From Malaciobacter pacificus (GTDB lineage: Bacteria; Campylobacterota; Campylobacteria; Campylobacterales; Arcobacteraceae), in the NCBI RefSeq assembly GCF_004214795.1, contig NZ_CP035928.1, positions 620,001 to 684,000 on the forward strand: a stretch of DNA of 64,000 nucleotides. The letters are read 5' to 3'. The notes under the pieces were generated by a model. The model was not told the origin of the DNA and ran no database searches. It saw only the letters and a list, made by a program, of their open reading frames with translations. A program made the position numbers and the translations under genes. Within the stretch, counting starts at the first letter, position 1. The number at the start of each line of letters is the position of its first letter. This document shows, piece by piece, positions 52,002 through 62,407 of the stretch.

Positions 52002-53766
52002 ATAGATATCCTTGAGAAAAGTTAATACCTAACTCTTTAATAATTTTTTGAACATCTTCATTATGTACAAACTCTGCAATTGAAGATATATTTACATTCT
52101 TTGCAAAAAATGCAATAGCTTTTGTAATTTCATAACTTCTTTTATCTTTATGAATATTTTTAATATATTTAGCATCAATTTTTATAAAATCAACATCTAA
52201 ATCTAAAATTCTTTCAAAATTAGAGTATTCAGCACCAAAATCATCTATTGCAATTTTAAATCCTTGTTTTTTAAGTTCAATTAGTTGGTTTAAATGGCTA
52301 TCTTTCCCACCTGTACTAACACCCTCTAAAATCTCTAAAATAACTCTATTGGGATTTATATTATATTTGGATGCTTGCTCTTTTAAGTAATCCACCAAAT
52401 ACTCTTCTGCTAAATCATCTTCTGTAATATTTATTGAAAATGTGTAGTCGTTAGAAAGCATTGTCTCAAAACTTTTTTTAATCATAATTTTAGTTATATT
52501 AGGAATTAAGCCAGCTAATTTAGCGATTTCTAAAAATTCAAATGGACTAATTACTTTATCTTCTAATTCAATTCTAACTAAAGCTTCATATTTATTAATT
52601 AAGTTTTTCTCATTGTCATATATACCTTGAAAATAAGCAACAATTTGATTATTATCAAGGGCATTTTTTATAATGTTAGTATATTTAATAAATTTTTCTC
52701 TGTCTTTGTAATTTAGATTATCAAATTTATCAAAGATAATGAATTTGTTTTTTCCACTCTCTTTTGCCTTTTTTAATGCAGTAGATGCTTTTCTTAATAG
52801 ATTCTCTTCTCCAAAAGTTGCTCCATATGAGAAAGTAATACTAATTTTAATTTCATTAATATCAATCATGTGATTTAAAAAATATTGTTGAATTGAATTA
52901 ATCTTACTTTTTATATCAATTTCTTTATCATAAACTAAGGCAAACTCATCAGAATTTATTTTACATAAAGTATCAGCATGAAAGTTGTTTTTTAACACTT
53001 TTGAAACATCTTTTAAAATTTTATCACCTATATCAAATCCATAGGCTGTATTAATATAACTAAAACTATTAATATTTAGAAGAATTAAGCTCTTTTCACC
53101 TTTTTTCTTTAAAACATTTTCTAAATAACTTTTATTGTATAAATCAGTTAATTCATCATGATAAGCTAAATATTTCATTTTATTATTAGTTTTTCTATTT
53201 TTCAAAACAATGCTTATTATTGTTGAGGCTGTTTTTAAAAGTTTCTTATGAAATGCACTTGGAGCTCGATGTTCAAAAGATGATAATGCAAAAGATCCAA
53301 TTACTTCTTTATTTTCATTAGTAATTGGTGTTGACCAGCATGCGCAAATATTAAAATCTCTAGCAAACTCTCTTAGGTTTGTCCATCTTTCATCAATAAA
53401 TGTATTTTGGATATATTGGGGTTTATTATAATAAACAGCATTTCCACAAGAGCCATTATGAGGGCCAGGGCTTAGATCATACAATAGTTTTTTTGCATCA
53501 TTAGGTATAGAAGGAGCAGCTTCAACATCTAAATCACCATTATGGTTTTTTATTAATATTGAAGCCACTGAGTTTTTTAGTAAAGATTCTGCCATAATAC
53601 ATAGTTGATCTAAAATTTCATAGGTTTGTTGGTTTGATGCAACCATATGAAGTATCTTTTCTTCTAAATCTAATATATTATTATAATCTTCAGAACTAAT
53701 TTCTACTTCATTACTAAATTCTAATTTACAACTATTATTGAGTTTGTTTCCCATAATTAAATCCAT
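51958..53766 (-). CDS. GAF-GGDEF-EAL protein, probable c-di-GMP phosphodiesterase
   Basis: 602 residues. A GAF domain spans about 35-180 (LCIMAESLLKNSVASILIKN, DINC-type ACWSTPI). The GGDEF domain at about 195-340 is degenerate: the signature reads KINSDEF instead of GGDEF, so cyclase activity is unlikely. The EAL domain at about 350-600 is intact: YEALVRIEL, ILEILEG, IDDFGAEYSNF, FIKIDAKYIK and IAEFVH. It should hydrolyse c-di-GMP under control of the GAF ligand. No TM is present, so it is cytoplasmic. An in-frame ATG at 53754 is an alternative start. Confidence 0.9.
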   Translation of the reverse strand: MDLIMGNKLNNSCKLEFSNEVEISSEDYNNILDLEEKILHMVASNQQTYEILDQLCIMAESLLKNSVASILIKNHNGDLDVEAAPSIPNDAKKLLYDLSPGPHNGSCGNAVYYNKPQYIQNTFIDERWTNLREFARDFNICACWSTPITNENKEVIGSFALSSFEHRAPSAFHKKLLKTASTIISIVLKNRKTNNKMKYLAYHDELTDLYNKSYLENVLKKKGEKSLILLNINSFSYINTAYGFDIGDKILKDVSKVLKNNFHADTLCKINSDEFALVYDKEIDIKSKINSIQQYFLNHMIDINEIKISITFSYGATFGEENLLRKASTALKKAKESGKNKFIIFDKFDNLNYKDREKFIKYTNIIKNALDNNQIVAYFQGIYDNEKNLINKYEALVRIELEDKVISPFEFLEIAKLAGLIPNITKIMIKKSFETMLSNDYTFSINITEDDLAEEYLVDYLKEQASKYNINPNRVILEILEGVSTGGKDSHLNQLIELKKQGFKIAIDDFGAEYSNFERILDLDVDFIKIDAKYIKNIHKDKRSYEITKAIAFFAKNVNISSIAEFVHNEDVQKIIKELGINFSQGYLFSQPKKELLKSLEE

Positions 53767-53830
53767 GATAATAATACAAATGATACTATTTAAATCTTAA
53801 AAATAAGTTTATAATAATTTTTTTATGAAT

Positions 53831-53983
53831 TTAATCAAAATATTTAAAATCTTTATCTTCGCTTCCATCTTTTTTTCTATTTTTAAACTTCCACATAGTT
53901 ATAAAATATTTAATAGAAGCGAAAGATAAAATAATAGCTATTACAAATAATCCTATATAAACTAATAAAACAGCTATTTCCAT
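53831..53983 (-). CDS. Small membrane protein, last gene of the suf operon
   Basis: 50 residues from ATG 53983 to TAA 53831. A perfect AAAAGGAG ribosome site lies 8 bases before the start. The N-terminal half is one TM helix (MEIAVLLVYIGLFVIAIILS, then FASIKYF), the C-terminal half a charged tail (WKFKNRKKDGSEDKDFKYFD). It begins 13 bases after the DUF59 protein stop, so it is the seventh gene of the suf transcription unit. It has no match I know. A membrane tether or assembly partner for Fe-S delivery is speculation. Confidence 0.7.
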   Translation of the reverse strand: MEIAVLLVYIGLFVIAIILSFASIKYFITMWKFKNRKKDGSEDKDFKYFD

Positions 53984-53995
53984 AACAAACTCCTT

Positions 53996-54343
53996 TTAGA
54001 ACATCGCAGCTCCACTTGCTCCCATGATTTCTCTTGCCTCTTCAGTCATAAGTTCAGGACTCCAAGGTGGAGTAAATGTAAGATTTACTTTTGCTTCATC
54101 TACTTCATCAACAGCAAGTGTTACATATCTAACTTGTTCTACTAAACTTTCTGCAACAGGACAAGCTGGACTTGTAAGAGTCATCTCAATAACACAGTGT
54201 AAATAGTTCCCTTTTTCTTGTAAATCTATATTATATATTAACCCTAAGTCATAAATATTTGCTGGAATTTCTGGGTCAAATACATTTTTTAAATTTTTTA
54301 TAATCTTTTCTTTAATTTCATCTTTATCAAAATTTGTACTCAT
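53996..54343 (-). CDS. sufT: SUF-system DUF59 (MIP18-like) Fe-S assembly protein
   Basis: 115 residues of one DUF59 domain. The conserved acidic motif DPEIPANIYDLGLIYNID and MTLTSPACPVAESL with the conserved Cys are present, as is the ending FTPPWSPELMTEEAREIMG. Members assist maturation of iron-sulfur proteins. It is the sixth gene of the suf operon, 10 bases after sufE. The name SufT is used for this place and domain; experimental naming in this lineage is not known to me. Confidence 0.85.
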   Translation of the reverse strand: MSTNFDKDEIKEKIIKNLKNVFDPEIPANIYDLGLIYNIDLQEKGNYLHCVIEMTLTSPACPVAESLVEQVRYVTLAVDEVDEAKVNLTFTPPWSPELMTEEAREIMGASGAAMF

Positions 54344-54353
54344 TTTTTATCCT

Positions 54354-54761
54354 TTACGCATTTTGCGCATACTCTTTTATCTTTTTTATCATTCCAATAA
54401 CTCCACTTTGTCTATTTGGAGTAATAACTTCTGATAAATCAAGTTCATGAACTATATCCATATCAACCTCTTTTAACTCTTCAATTGTAGAGTCAGAAAA
54501 AATCTTTAATATCATATAAACTAAACCTTTTACAATTATTGCATCACTAGTTCCATGAAAATATAATTTACCATCTTTAATTTCACTTGTTAACCAAACC
54601 TGAGAAGTACATCCATGCACTATATTTGCTGGAATTTTATCATCTTCAGGAAACTCTTCAAGTTTTTTACCTAAATCTATAATATATTCATATTTTTGTA
54701 ATTCATCTTCAAAAAAATCTAAATCTTCTTTAATATCTGCAACTCTTTGTTCTATACTCAT
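54354..54761 (-). CDS. sufE: SufE, sulfur acceptor for SufS
   Basis: 135 residues, the standard size. The active-site loop HGCTSQVWL holds the Cys that accepts persulfide from SufS. Preceding KLEEFPEDDKIPANIVHGC and following GTSDAIIVKGLVYM are family signatures, with a C-terminal RQSGVIGMIKKIKEYA. It hands sulfur to the SufBCD scaffold. It starts 2 bases after the sufS stop, so the two are stoichiometrically linked. Confidence 0.94.
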   Translation of the reverse strand: MSIEQRVADIKEDLDFFEDELQKYEYIIDLGKKLEEFPEDDKIPANIVHGCTSQVWLTSEIKDGKLYFHGTSDAIIVKGLVYMILKIFSDSTIEELKEVDMDIVHELDLSEVITPNRQSGVIGMIKKIKEYAQNA

Positions 54762-54763
54762 TT

Positions 54764-55948
54764 TTAATCCCTTAACATATTTAAAGCTCTTTTTAGTGCA
54801 TTTATTAGATTATCAACATCTTTGTAGTTATTATAAAATGCAATAGAGACTCTAATTGTTCCTTTTATTCCAAGTTGTTTCATAATTGGTTGGGCACAGT
54901 GATGACCAACTCTTAAAGCTATTTTCATCTTATCGATTAAAATTCCAATATCATCATGAACAATTCCTTCAAAATTAAAACTTAGACTTCCAACACAGTT
55001 ATCTATGTCATTATAAAAAATAATTCCATCAAGTTTTTCTAACTCATTACGTAAATATTTATATACATCATTCTCTATTGTTTCAATATTTGCATATCCA
55101 ACATGGCTTAAATACTCAATAGCTTTTCCAAAACCAATAACACCTGCTATATTTTGAGTTCCTGCTTCAAACTTGTATGGAGAATCAAGTAGTGTTGAAC
55201 CATAAAAATCAACTTCATGAATAGTTGCTCCACCTGTTTGATATGGTTTTAATTCATTTAAATATTGCTCTTTTACATAAATAGCACCAACTCCCGTTGG
55301 AGCAAATGTTTTATGTCCAGACATTGCAAAGAAATCACAATCAAACTCTTGCATATCAACTTTTAGATGAGCTAAACTTTGTGCCCCATCCACTAATACA
55401 ACTGCACCATAAGAGTGAGCTAATTTTGTAATAGCTTTTATATCATGAATCTCTCCAAAGGCATTTGAAATATGTGTAATACTTACAAAAGCTTTTGGAT
55501 TAGCTTTTAGTAATTCTTCAAAATGCTCCATATCAAAGTTCAATCTGTCATCACATTTAACTACTTCTAAACCTTTTCCTATTGTTCTTCCTTGCATATG
55601 CCAAGGAACAACATTTGAGTGGTGTTCTAAACTTGAAATAATCACTGTTTCAAAATCAACAGCAAATGAACTTGCAATAAAATTTATTGATTCAGTAACA
55701 CCTTTTGTAAAGATAATCTCCTCATTTTTTGAAGCATTAATAAACTCTTTTAATATTTTTCTCGCATTTTCAAACTCTCTTGTTGCTTTATTAGCATCCC
55801 CAAAATTACTTCTATGTGTATTAGCACAATATTTTGTATAGTAATCAATTTGTGAATCAATAACAACTTTAGGTTTTTGCGTAGTTGCTCCATTATCCAA
55901 ATATGTGATATCACTATTTGAAAAATATGGGAAATCCTTTTTAAACAT
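54764..55948 (-). CDS. sufS: SufS cysteine desulfurase
   Basis: Start at ATG 55948 (MFKKDFPYFSNSDITYLDNG) behind ATAGGAG, giving 394 residues; ATG 55975 adds nine without a ribosome site and lies in sufD. This is a group II desulfurase: the PLP Lys is in MSGHKTFAPTGVGAIY and the catalytic Cys in RVGHHCAQPIMKQLG. DNGATTQKP and THISNAFGEIHDI are characteristic. It takes sulfur from L-cysteine and passes it to SufE. It overlaps the sufD 3' end by 8 bases. Confidence 0.95.
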   Translation of the reverse strand: MFKKDFPYFSNSDITYLDNGATTQKPKVVIDSQIDYYTKYCANTHRSNFGDANKATREFENARKILKEFINASKNEEIIFTKGVTESINFIASSFAVDFETVIISSLEHHSNVVPWHMQGRTIGKGLEVVKCDDRLNFDMEHFEELLKANPKAFVSITHISNAFGEIHDIKAITKLAHSYGAVVLVDGAQSLAHLKVDMQEFDCDFFAMSGHKTFAPTGVGAIYVKEQYLNELKPYQTGGATIHEVDFYGSTLLDSPYKFEAGTQNIAGVIGFGKAIEYLSHVGYANIETIENDVYKYLRNELEKLDGIIFYNDIDNCVGSLSFNFEGIVHDDIGILIDKMKIALRVGHHCAQPIMKQLGIKGTIRVSIAFYNNYKDVDNLINALKRALNMLRD

Positions 55949-56975
55949 ATTTTCTCCTATCATATTGCACCACAAACTCTTTTACAAGTTCATCTTTTAA
56001 ATTTTGTGCAATATCTTTCTCAAAAGCTTCTAATAACATATTATATGCATTATCTTTTGAAATACCCCTTGATTGAAGATATAATAACTGCTCTTTATTT
56101 AAAGACCCAGTTGTAGCACCATGACTTGCTTCAAGTTCATCAATAAATATCTCTAAATGAGGTTGAGCAAATATAGTTGCATCATCACTTAATAAAATAG
56201 TATCACTATTTTGAAATGCCTTTGAATTAGGTGCACTTTCATTTACAACAGATGTTGCTTTAAATACAGCTTTTGAACTCTCTTTTAATGAGTGCTTATA
56301 GTTTATGTTACTAAGGGATTCTTTTTCATTGTGGATAGTTTTAATTAAATTTGCACAATTTGCATCACTATGTAACTTTACTAATCCATTAAGATTATAA
56401 GTAACACTTTGTTTTTCAATAATATTTTGAATTGTATTTACTATAAACCCATCACCATACTCAAAGTTTGAAAAATCTAAATTTGAGTTTTCATCTTGTG
56501 AAACTAAAGTATTAAATAGCATTGAATTTGAACTACTAATATCTTGAACTTTTACATACTCCAAATTAGCATCTTTTTCTAAATGAATATTTCTATTTAT
56601 GCTTAAAGCAGAGTTTTGTCCATTTGTAATAAATAGTTCAACTACTTGAGCTTTTATTCCTTGACTAACTTCAATTTTAATAGAGTTTGTAAAAAAAGTT
56701 TCATCTTCGCTGATTTTATGAATTAAAAATATTGGCTCTTTTATATTTTTATCTATCTTTAAAACCTTTTGTTTTACATCAAAATTTCTTGTGATATCAA
56801 AAAGTGGTGAAGCATAAGTAGCTTCATCAACCACTTCTTCTAATCCCATAATATCAATTTCTAAAGTTTCAACATTTTTAAAATCATAAGAAAAAAGTGG
56901 GTCAAAATTTATCTTTAAAAACTCTTCCTCTTTTTTCTTTGGTAGTCTTAAATCTTTTGTATTAATTACTTTCAT
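55941..56975 (-). CDS. sufD: SufD, SufBCD scaffold component
   Basis: 344 residues. The C-terminal half shows the SufBD beta-helix and tail: IFAQPHLEIFIDELEASHGA and LNKEQLLYLQSRGISKDNAYN, the latter also present in SufB. The N-terminal part is poorly conserved, as usual for SufD. It forms the scaffold complex with SufB and SufC. It overlaps sufC by 14 bases and sufS by 8, so the middle of the operon is translationally coupled. Confidence 0.93.
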   Translation of the reverse strand: MKVINTKDLRLPKKKEEEFLKINFDPLFSYDFKNVETLEIDIMGLEEVVDEATYASPLFDITRNFDVKQKVLKIDKNIKEPIFLIHKISEDETFFTNSIKIEVSQGIKAQVVELFITNGQNSALSINRNIHLEKDANLEYVKVQDISSSNSMLFNTLVSQDENSNLDFSNFEYGDGFIVNTIQNIIEKQSVTYNLNGLVKLHSDANCANLIKTIHNEKESLSNINYKHSLKESSKAVFKATSVVNESAPNSKAFQNSDTILLSDDATIFAQPHLEIFIDELEASHGATTGSLNKEQLLYLQSRGISKDNAYNMLLEAFEKDIAQNLKDELVKEFVVQYDRRKYV

Positions 56976-57717
56976 CTTTAATTCCTATTGCTTCATAACC
57001 TTTTTCATCAAGTTCAAGTGCAAGGCTATAATCACCTGTTTTTGCAATTTTTCCATCATTAATAATATGTACAAAATCAGGTTTAATTAACTCTAATAAT
57101 CTATCATAGTGCGTAATCATAATAATTGATCTTTTCCCATCAAGCATAGAGTTGATTACATTTGCAACTATTTTAATAGCATCAACATCAAGTCCTGAAT
57201 CTATTTCATCAAGTAAGATTAAATCAGGTTTTAACATAAGTAGTTGAATTAATTCATTTCTTTTTTTCTCACCACCACTAAAACCATCATTTAAATCTCT
57301 TTGAAGTAGTTTTCTATCTATATTAAATTTTGCAGTCTCTTCTTTTGTAAGTTTTAAAAACTCCATTGTATCGATTTCATCTTCTCCATTATAAGCTCTT
57401 TTTTCATTAATAGCTGTTCTTAAAAAGTAGCTATTATTTACTCCTGGAACTTCAACTGGAGATTGGAAACTCATAAAGATTCCTTCATTTGCTCGCTCAC
57501 TCACATCAAGTTCTAATAAATCTTTATTTTTATATGTGATGTTTCCATCCGTTACATTACAGTCATAGTGAGCACTTATTGTTTTAACAAGTGTTGATTT
57601 ACCAGCACCATTTGTACCCATGATCGCATGTACTTCACCTGGTTTAACCTCTAAGTCTAAACCTTTTAAAATTTCATTCTCATTTATATTAACGTGTAAA
57701 TTTTCAATTTTTAACAT
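56962..57717 (-). CDS. sufC: SufC ATPase
   Basis: 251 residues of one ABC-type ATPase without membrane segments. Walker A GTNGAGKSTLVK, the signature FSGGEKKRNEL and Walker B PDLILLDEIDSGLD are all intact, as is the switch His in MITHYDRLLELI. SufC binds SufB and SufD and powers cluster assembly. It lies 27 bases downstream of sufB and overlaps sufD by 14. Confidence 0.96.
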   Translation of the reverse strand: MLKIENLHVNINENEILKGLDLEVKPGEVHAIMGTNGAGKSTLVKTISAHYDCNVTDGNITYKNKDLLELDVSERANEGIFMSFQSPVEVPGVNNSYFLRTAINEKRAYNGEDEIDTMEFLKLTKEETAKFNIDRKLLQRDLNDGFSGGEKKRNELIQLLMLKPDLILLDEIDSGLDVDAIKIVANVINSMLDGKRSIIMITHYDRLLELIKPDFVHIINDGKIAKTGDYSLALELDEKGYEAIGIKDESN

Positions 57718-57743
57718 CTTGTTTTCCTTATAAATCCGTTGGA

Positions 57744-59180
57744 TTAACCAACGCTTCCTTCTAATGATATATTTAATAACTCTTTTGCTTCAGCAGCAAA
57801 TTCCATTGGTAACTCTTTTAAAACCTCTTTACAAAATCCATTTACAATCATTGCAATTGCATTCTCTTCACTAATACCTCTTTGATTTAAATAAAATAAT
57901 TGTTCGTCCGATATTTTTGAAGTAGTAGCTTCATGCTCTATATTTGCACTAGAGTTTCTTATCTCATGATATGGATAAGTATGGGCTCTACATGTATTTC
58001 CAATCAGTAGTGAATCACACTCTGAAATATTTCTTGCATTGTGGGCATTTTTACCAACTCTAACTAATCCTCTATATGCATTTAAACCATGCATTGCACT
58101 AATACCTTTTGAGATAATAGTTGATTTTGTATTTTTACCTAAGTGAACCATTTTAGTTCCAGTATCTGCTTGTTGTGCTTTTGAAGCAATTGCAACAGAA
58201 TAAAACTCACCAACACTATTATCACCTTGAAGAACACATGATGGATATTTCCAAGTAATAGCACTACCTGTTTCTACTTGTGTCCAAGAGATTTTTGAAT
58301 TATCACCTTTACATAAACCCCTTTTAGTTACAAAGTTGTAAATACCACCTTTACCATTTTCATCACCTGGATACCAGTTTTGAATAGTTGAGTATTTTAT
58401 TTGAGCATTTTCTAGTGCACAAAGCTCAACTACAGCTGCGTGAAGTTGGTTGTCATCTCTCATTGGTGCAGAACAGCCTTCATTATATGATACATAACTT
58501 CCTTCATCACAGATGATTAGTGTTCTTTCAAACTGTCCAGTGTTCAGTGCATTAATTCTAAAATAAGTTGATAATTCCATTGGACATCTAGTCTTTGGAG
58601 GAACATATACAAAACTTCCATCAGTAAATACTGCACTGTTTAAACAGGCAAAATAGTTATCAGTTACAGGGACTACACTTGCTAAATATTTTTGTAATAA
58701 ATCAGGATATTTATTTGCAGCTTCAGAAATAGAGCAAAATATAATTCCTAATTTTTCAAGCTCTTCTTGATATGTTGTTTTAACTGAAACTGAATCAAAT
58801 ACTGCATCAACTGCAACACCTGCAAGTTGTTTTTGCTCTTCTAGCGGAATACCAAGTTTTTCATATGTTTTTAAAATCTCTGGGTCTACTTCATCTAAGC
58901 TATCTAGTTTTTTCTTAGGAGCAGAAAAATATGAAATATTTTGATAATCTATTTTAGGGTACTTTAAATGTGCCCAATCTGGCTCTTCCATCTTTAACCA
59001 CTTAGCATAGGCTTTTAATCTAAAGTCTAAAAGCCATTGAGGTTCATTTTTTTTTGCACTTATTGCTTTTATTACGTCTTCATTAAGTCCAACAGGAAAA
59101 GTATCGCTTTCTATTAATGTTTCAAAACCAAGTTTATACTCTTGTTTTAAAACGTCGTGAATATGTTTGTTGTCACTCAT
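57744..59180 (-). CDS. sufB: SufB, Fe-S scaffold protein
   Basis: 478 residues from ATG 59180 ([13 protein letters not shown]), with GGAG 7 bases before; ATG 59192 would add four. Family landmarks: [40 protein letters not shown] and [16 protein letters not shown], with [15 protein letters not shown] containing the conserved Cys, and [20 protein letters not shown] at the end. SufB builds the nascent cluster. It is the first gene of the suf operon and faces nifS across a 359-base promoter region. Confidence 0.95.
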   Translation of the reverse strand: MSDNKHIHDVLKQEYKLGFETLIESDTFPVGLNEDVIKAISAKKNEPQWLLDFRLKAYAKWLKMEEPDWAHLKYPKIDYQNISYFSAPKKKLDSLDEVDPEILKTYEKLGIPLEEQKQLAGVAVDAVFDSVSVKTTYQEELEKLGIIFCSISEAANKYPDLLQKYLASVVPVTDNYFACLNSAVFTDGSFVYVPPKTRCPMELSTYFRINALNTGQFERTLIICDEGSYVSYNEGCSAPMRDDNQLHAAVVELCALENAQIKYSTIQNWYPGDENGKGGIYNFVTKRGLCKGDNSKISWTQVETGSAITWKYPSCVLQGDNSVGEFYSVAIASKAQQADTGTKMVHLGKNTKSTIISKGISAMHGLNAYRGLVRVGKNAHNARNISECDSLLIGNTCRAHTYPYHEIRNSSANIEHEATTSKISDEQLFYLNQRGISEENAIAMIVNGFCKEVLKELPMEFAAEAKELLNISLEGSVG

Positions 59181-60739
<1,559 letters not shown>

Positions 60740-60770
60740 TATTTAAAGAAGATATCAAAAGGAATTAAAA

Positions 60771-61751
60771 ATGGCAAAAAATGATTTAATTAGTGGTTCA
60801 ATTTGGGATGAATATTCAAACCAAGTAGTTGAAAGAATGAACAACCCTAAACACCAAGGGGAAATTACTGAAGAAAGAGCAAAAGAGTTAAATGCAAAAC
60901 TTATTATTGCAGATTTTGGTGCAGAATCTTGTGGTGATGCAGTAAGATTATACTGGGCAGTTGATGAGTCAAATGATAAAATTTTAGAATCAAAATTCAA
61001 ATCTTTTGGTTGTGGTACTGCAATTGCATCTTCAGATGTTATGGCTGAATTATGTGTTGGAAAAACTGTTGATGAAGCTGTTAAGATTACAAATATTGAT
61101 GTTGAGCATGCACTAAGAGATAATCCAGATACTCCAGCTGTTCCACCTCAAAAAATGCACTGTTCAGTTATGGCTTACGATGTTATTAAAAAAGCAGCAG
61201 GTGAGTACAAAGGTGTAGATATGGAGTCTTTTGAAGAAGAGGAAATTATCTGTGAGTGTGCTAGAGTTTCATTAGCAACTTTAAAAGAAGTTATTAAATT
61301 AAATGATTTAAAAACTGTTGAAGAGATTACTGACTTTACAAAAGCAGGTGCATTTTGTAAATCATGTATTAAGCCTGGTGGGCATGAAGAAAAAGATATT
61401 TATTTAGTAGATATTTTAAAAGATACTAGAGCTTCAATGGAAGAAGAAAAATTAAAAACTGCTGCTGATGCAAGTGCTTCAGGTCAAGCTAGTTTTGATA
61501 AAATGACTTTAGTTCAAAGAATTAAAGCAGTAGATTCTGTAATTGATTCTGATATTAGACCAATGTTAGTTATGGATGGTGGAGATATGGAAATCATCGA
61601 TATTAAAGAAAACTTACCACACTACGATATCTATATTAGATATTTAGGTTCTTGTTCTGGATGTGCTTCTGGAAGTACTGGAACATTATACGCTATTGAG
61701 TCAGTTTTACAACAAAAAGTTGACGAAAATATTAGAGTATTACCAATCTAA
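60771..61751 (+). CDS. nifU: NifU Fe-S scaffold
   Basis: 326 residues with the full three-domain NifU order. The N-terminal IscU-like domain (about 1-130) has its three cluster Cys in ESCGDAVRLYW, FGCGTAIASS and MHCSVMAYD. The central ferredoxin-like BFD domain (about 155-205) has CECARVS and CKSCIKPGG. The C-terminal NifU-type domain (about 250-326) has GSCSGCASGSTG with its CxxC. It assembles clusters with sulfur from NifS and passes them on. AAAAGG ribosome site; a strong terminator follows. Confidence 0.96.
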   Translation: MAKNDLISGSIWDEYSNQVVERMNNPKHQGEITEERAKELNAKLIIADFGAESCGDAVRLYWAVDESNDKILESKFKSFGCGTAIASSDVMAELCVGKTVDEAVKITNIDVEHALRDNPDTPAVPPQKMHCSVMAYDVIKKAAGEYKGVDMESFEEEEIICECARVSLATLKEVIKLNDLKTVEEITDFTKAGAFCKSCIKPGGHEEKDIYLVDILKDTRASMEEEKLKTAADASASGQASFDKMTLVQRIKAVDSVIDSDIRPMLVMDGGDMEIIDIKENLPHYDIYIRYLGSCSGCASGSTGTLYAIESVLQQKVDENIRVLPI

Positions 61752-61756
61752 TTTTT

Positions 61757-61786
61757 AACCTATGTGATTTCACATAGGTTTTTTCT
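61757..61786 (+). terminator. Intrinsic terminator of nifSU
   Basis: The 10-bp perfect stem AACCTATGTG/CACATAGGTT with a 4-nt loop precedes a T-rich run. It ends just before the next gene's ATG. Confidence 0.9.
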
Positions 61787-61789
61787 TTT

Positions 61790-62407
61790 ATGAATAAAGC
61801 TTTAACCTTACGAATAGCAAGAGCCTTTTTATCTTTATCTATAGCTGGTATTATTATTGGCTTTTTTTTCCCTTATGATTTATATTTAGCAGTATTTCTT
61901 TTTTTACTTTTAGTTTTTAGAATTTATCAAGAATCAGATAAAAATCTATTCTCAACAAATGGGAAAATCTTAATTGCTGGTACAGTTTTAAGTGGCTTAC
62001 TTGGTTCTTTTGCAGAAATCTGGGGCATAAGTAATAATTATTGGGAATATCATAATTTAGATAATAACAGACATTTTCCCTATTGGTTACCTTTTGCTTG
62101 GGCATTAACTTTTAGCTTTTTTTACAAGTTAGAAAGAGATATTTTAAAAATCACAAATACAATTTCTTTGAAAAGTAAATTGATTTTTGTAGTTTTAGTT
62201 TCAGCTATATTTCCTACATGGGGAGAAATAATTACAATTAATTTAGGGGTTTGGACTTATTATTGGGATTATCAGTTTTTTGGAGTTCCTTTATTAGCTA
62301 TATTTCTTTTGGTAGTTTTTCATACATTTATATTTATTTTATTTACACTAATTTGTAAAAAATACAAAATCTCTAATCCTGTATTTAACTTTGTTTTAAC
62401 TAAATAG
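61790..62407 (+). CDS. Hypothetical multi-TM membrane protein
   Basis: 205 residues with about six TM helices. Aromatic-rich motifs stand out: GISNNYWEYHNLDNNRHFPYW and LGVWTYYWDYQFFGVP, both placed between helices, with GSFAEIWG and FPTWGEI repeated acidic positions. These repeats suggest a symmetrical fold, perhaps an enzyme, but I do not recognise the family. ATG 61790 lies 4 bases after a terminator and has no ribosome site, so the transcript may begin elsewhere or the start may be wrong. It overlaps the convergent GGDEF-EAL gene by 8 bases. Confidence 0.65.
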   Translation: MNKALTLRIARAFLSLSIAGIIIGFFFPYDLYLAVFLFLLLVFRIYQESDKNLFSTNGKILIAGTVLSGLLGSFAEIWGISNNYWEYHNLDNNRHFPYWLPFAWALTFSFFYKLERDILKITNTISLKSKLIFVVLVSAIFPTWGEIITINLGVWTYYWDYQFFGVPLLAIFLLVVFHTFIFILFTLICKKYKISNPVFNFVLTK

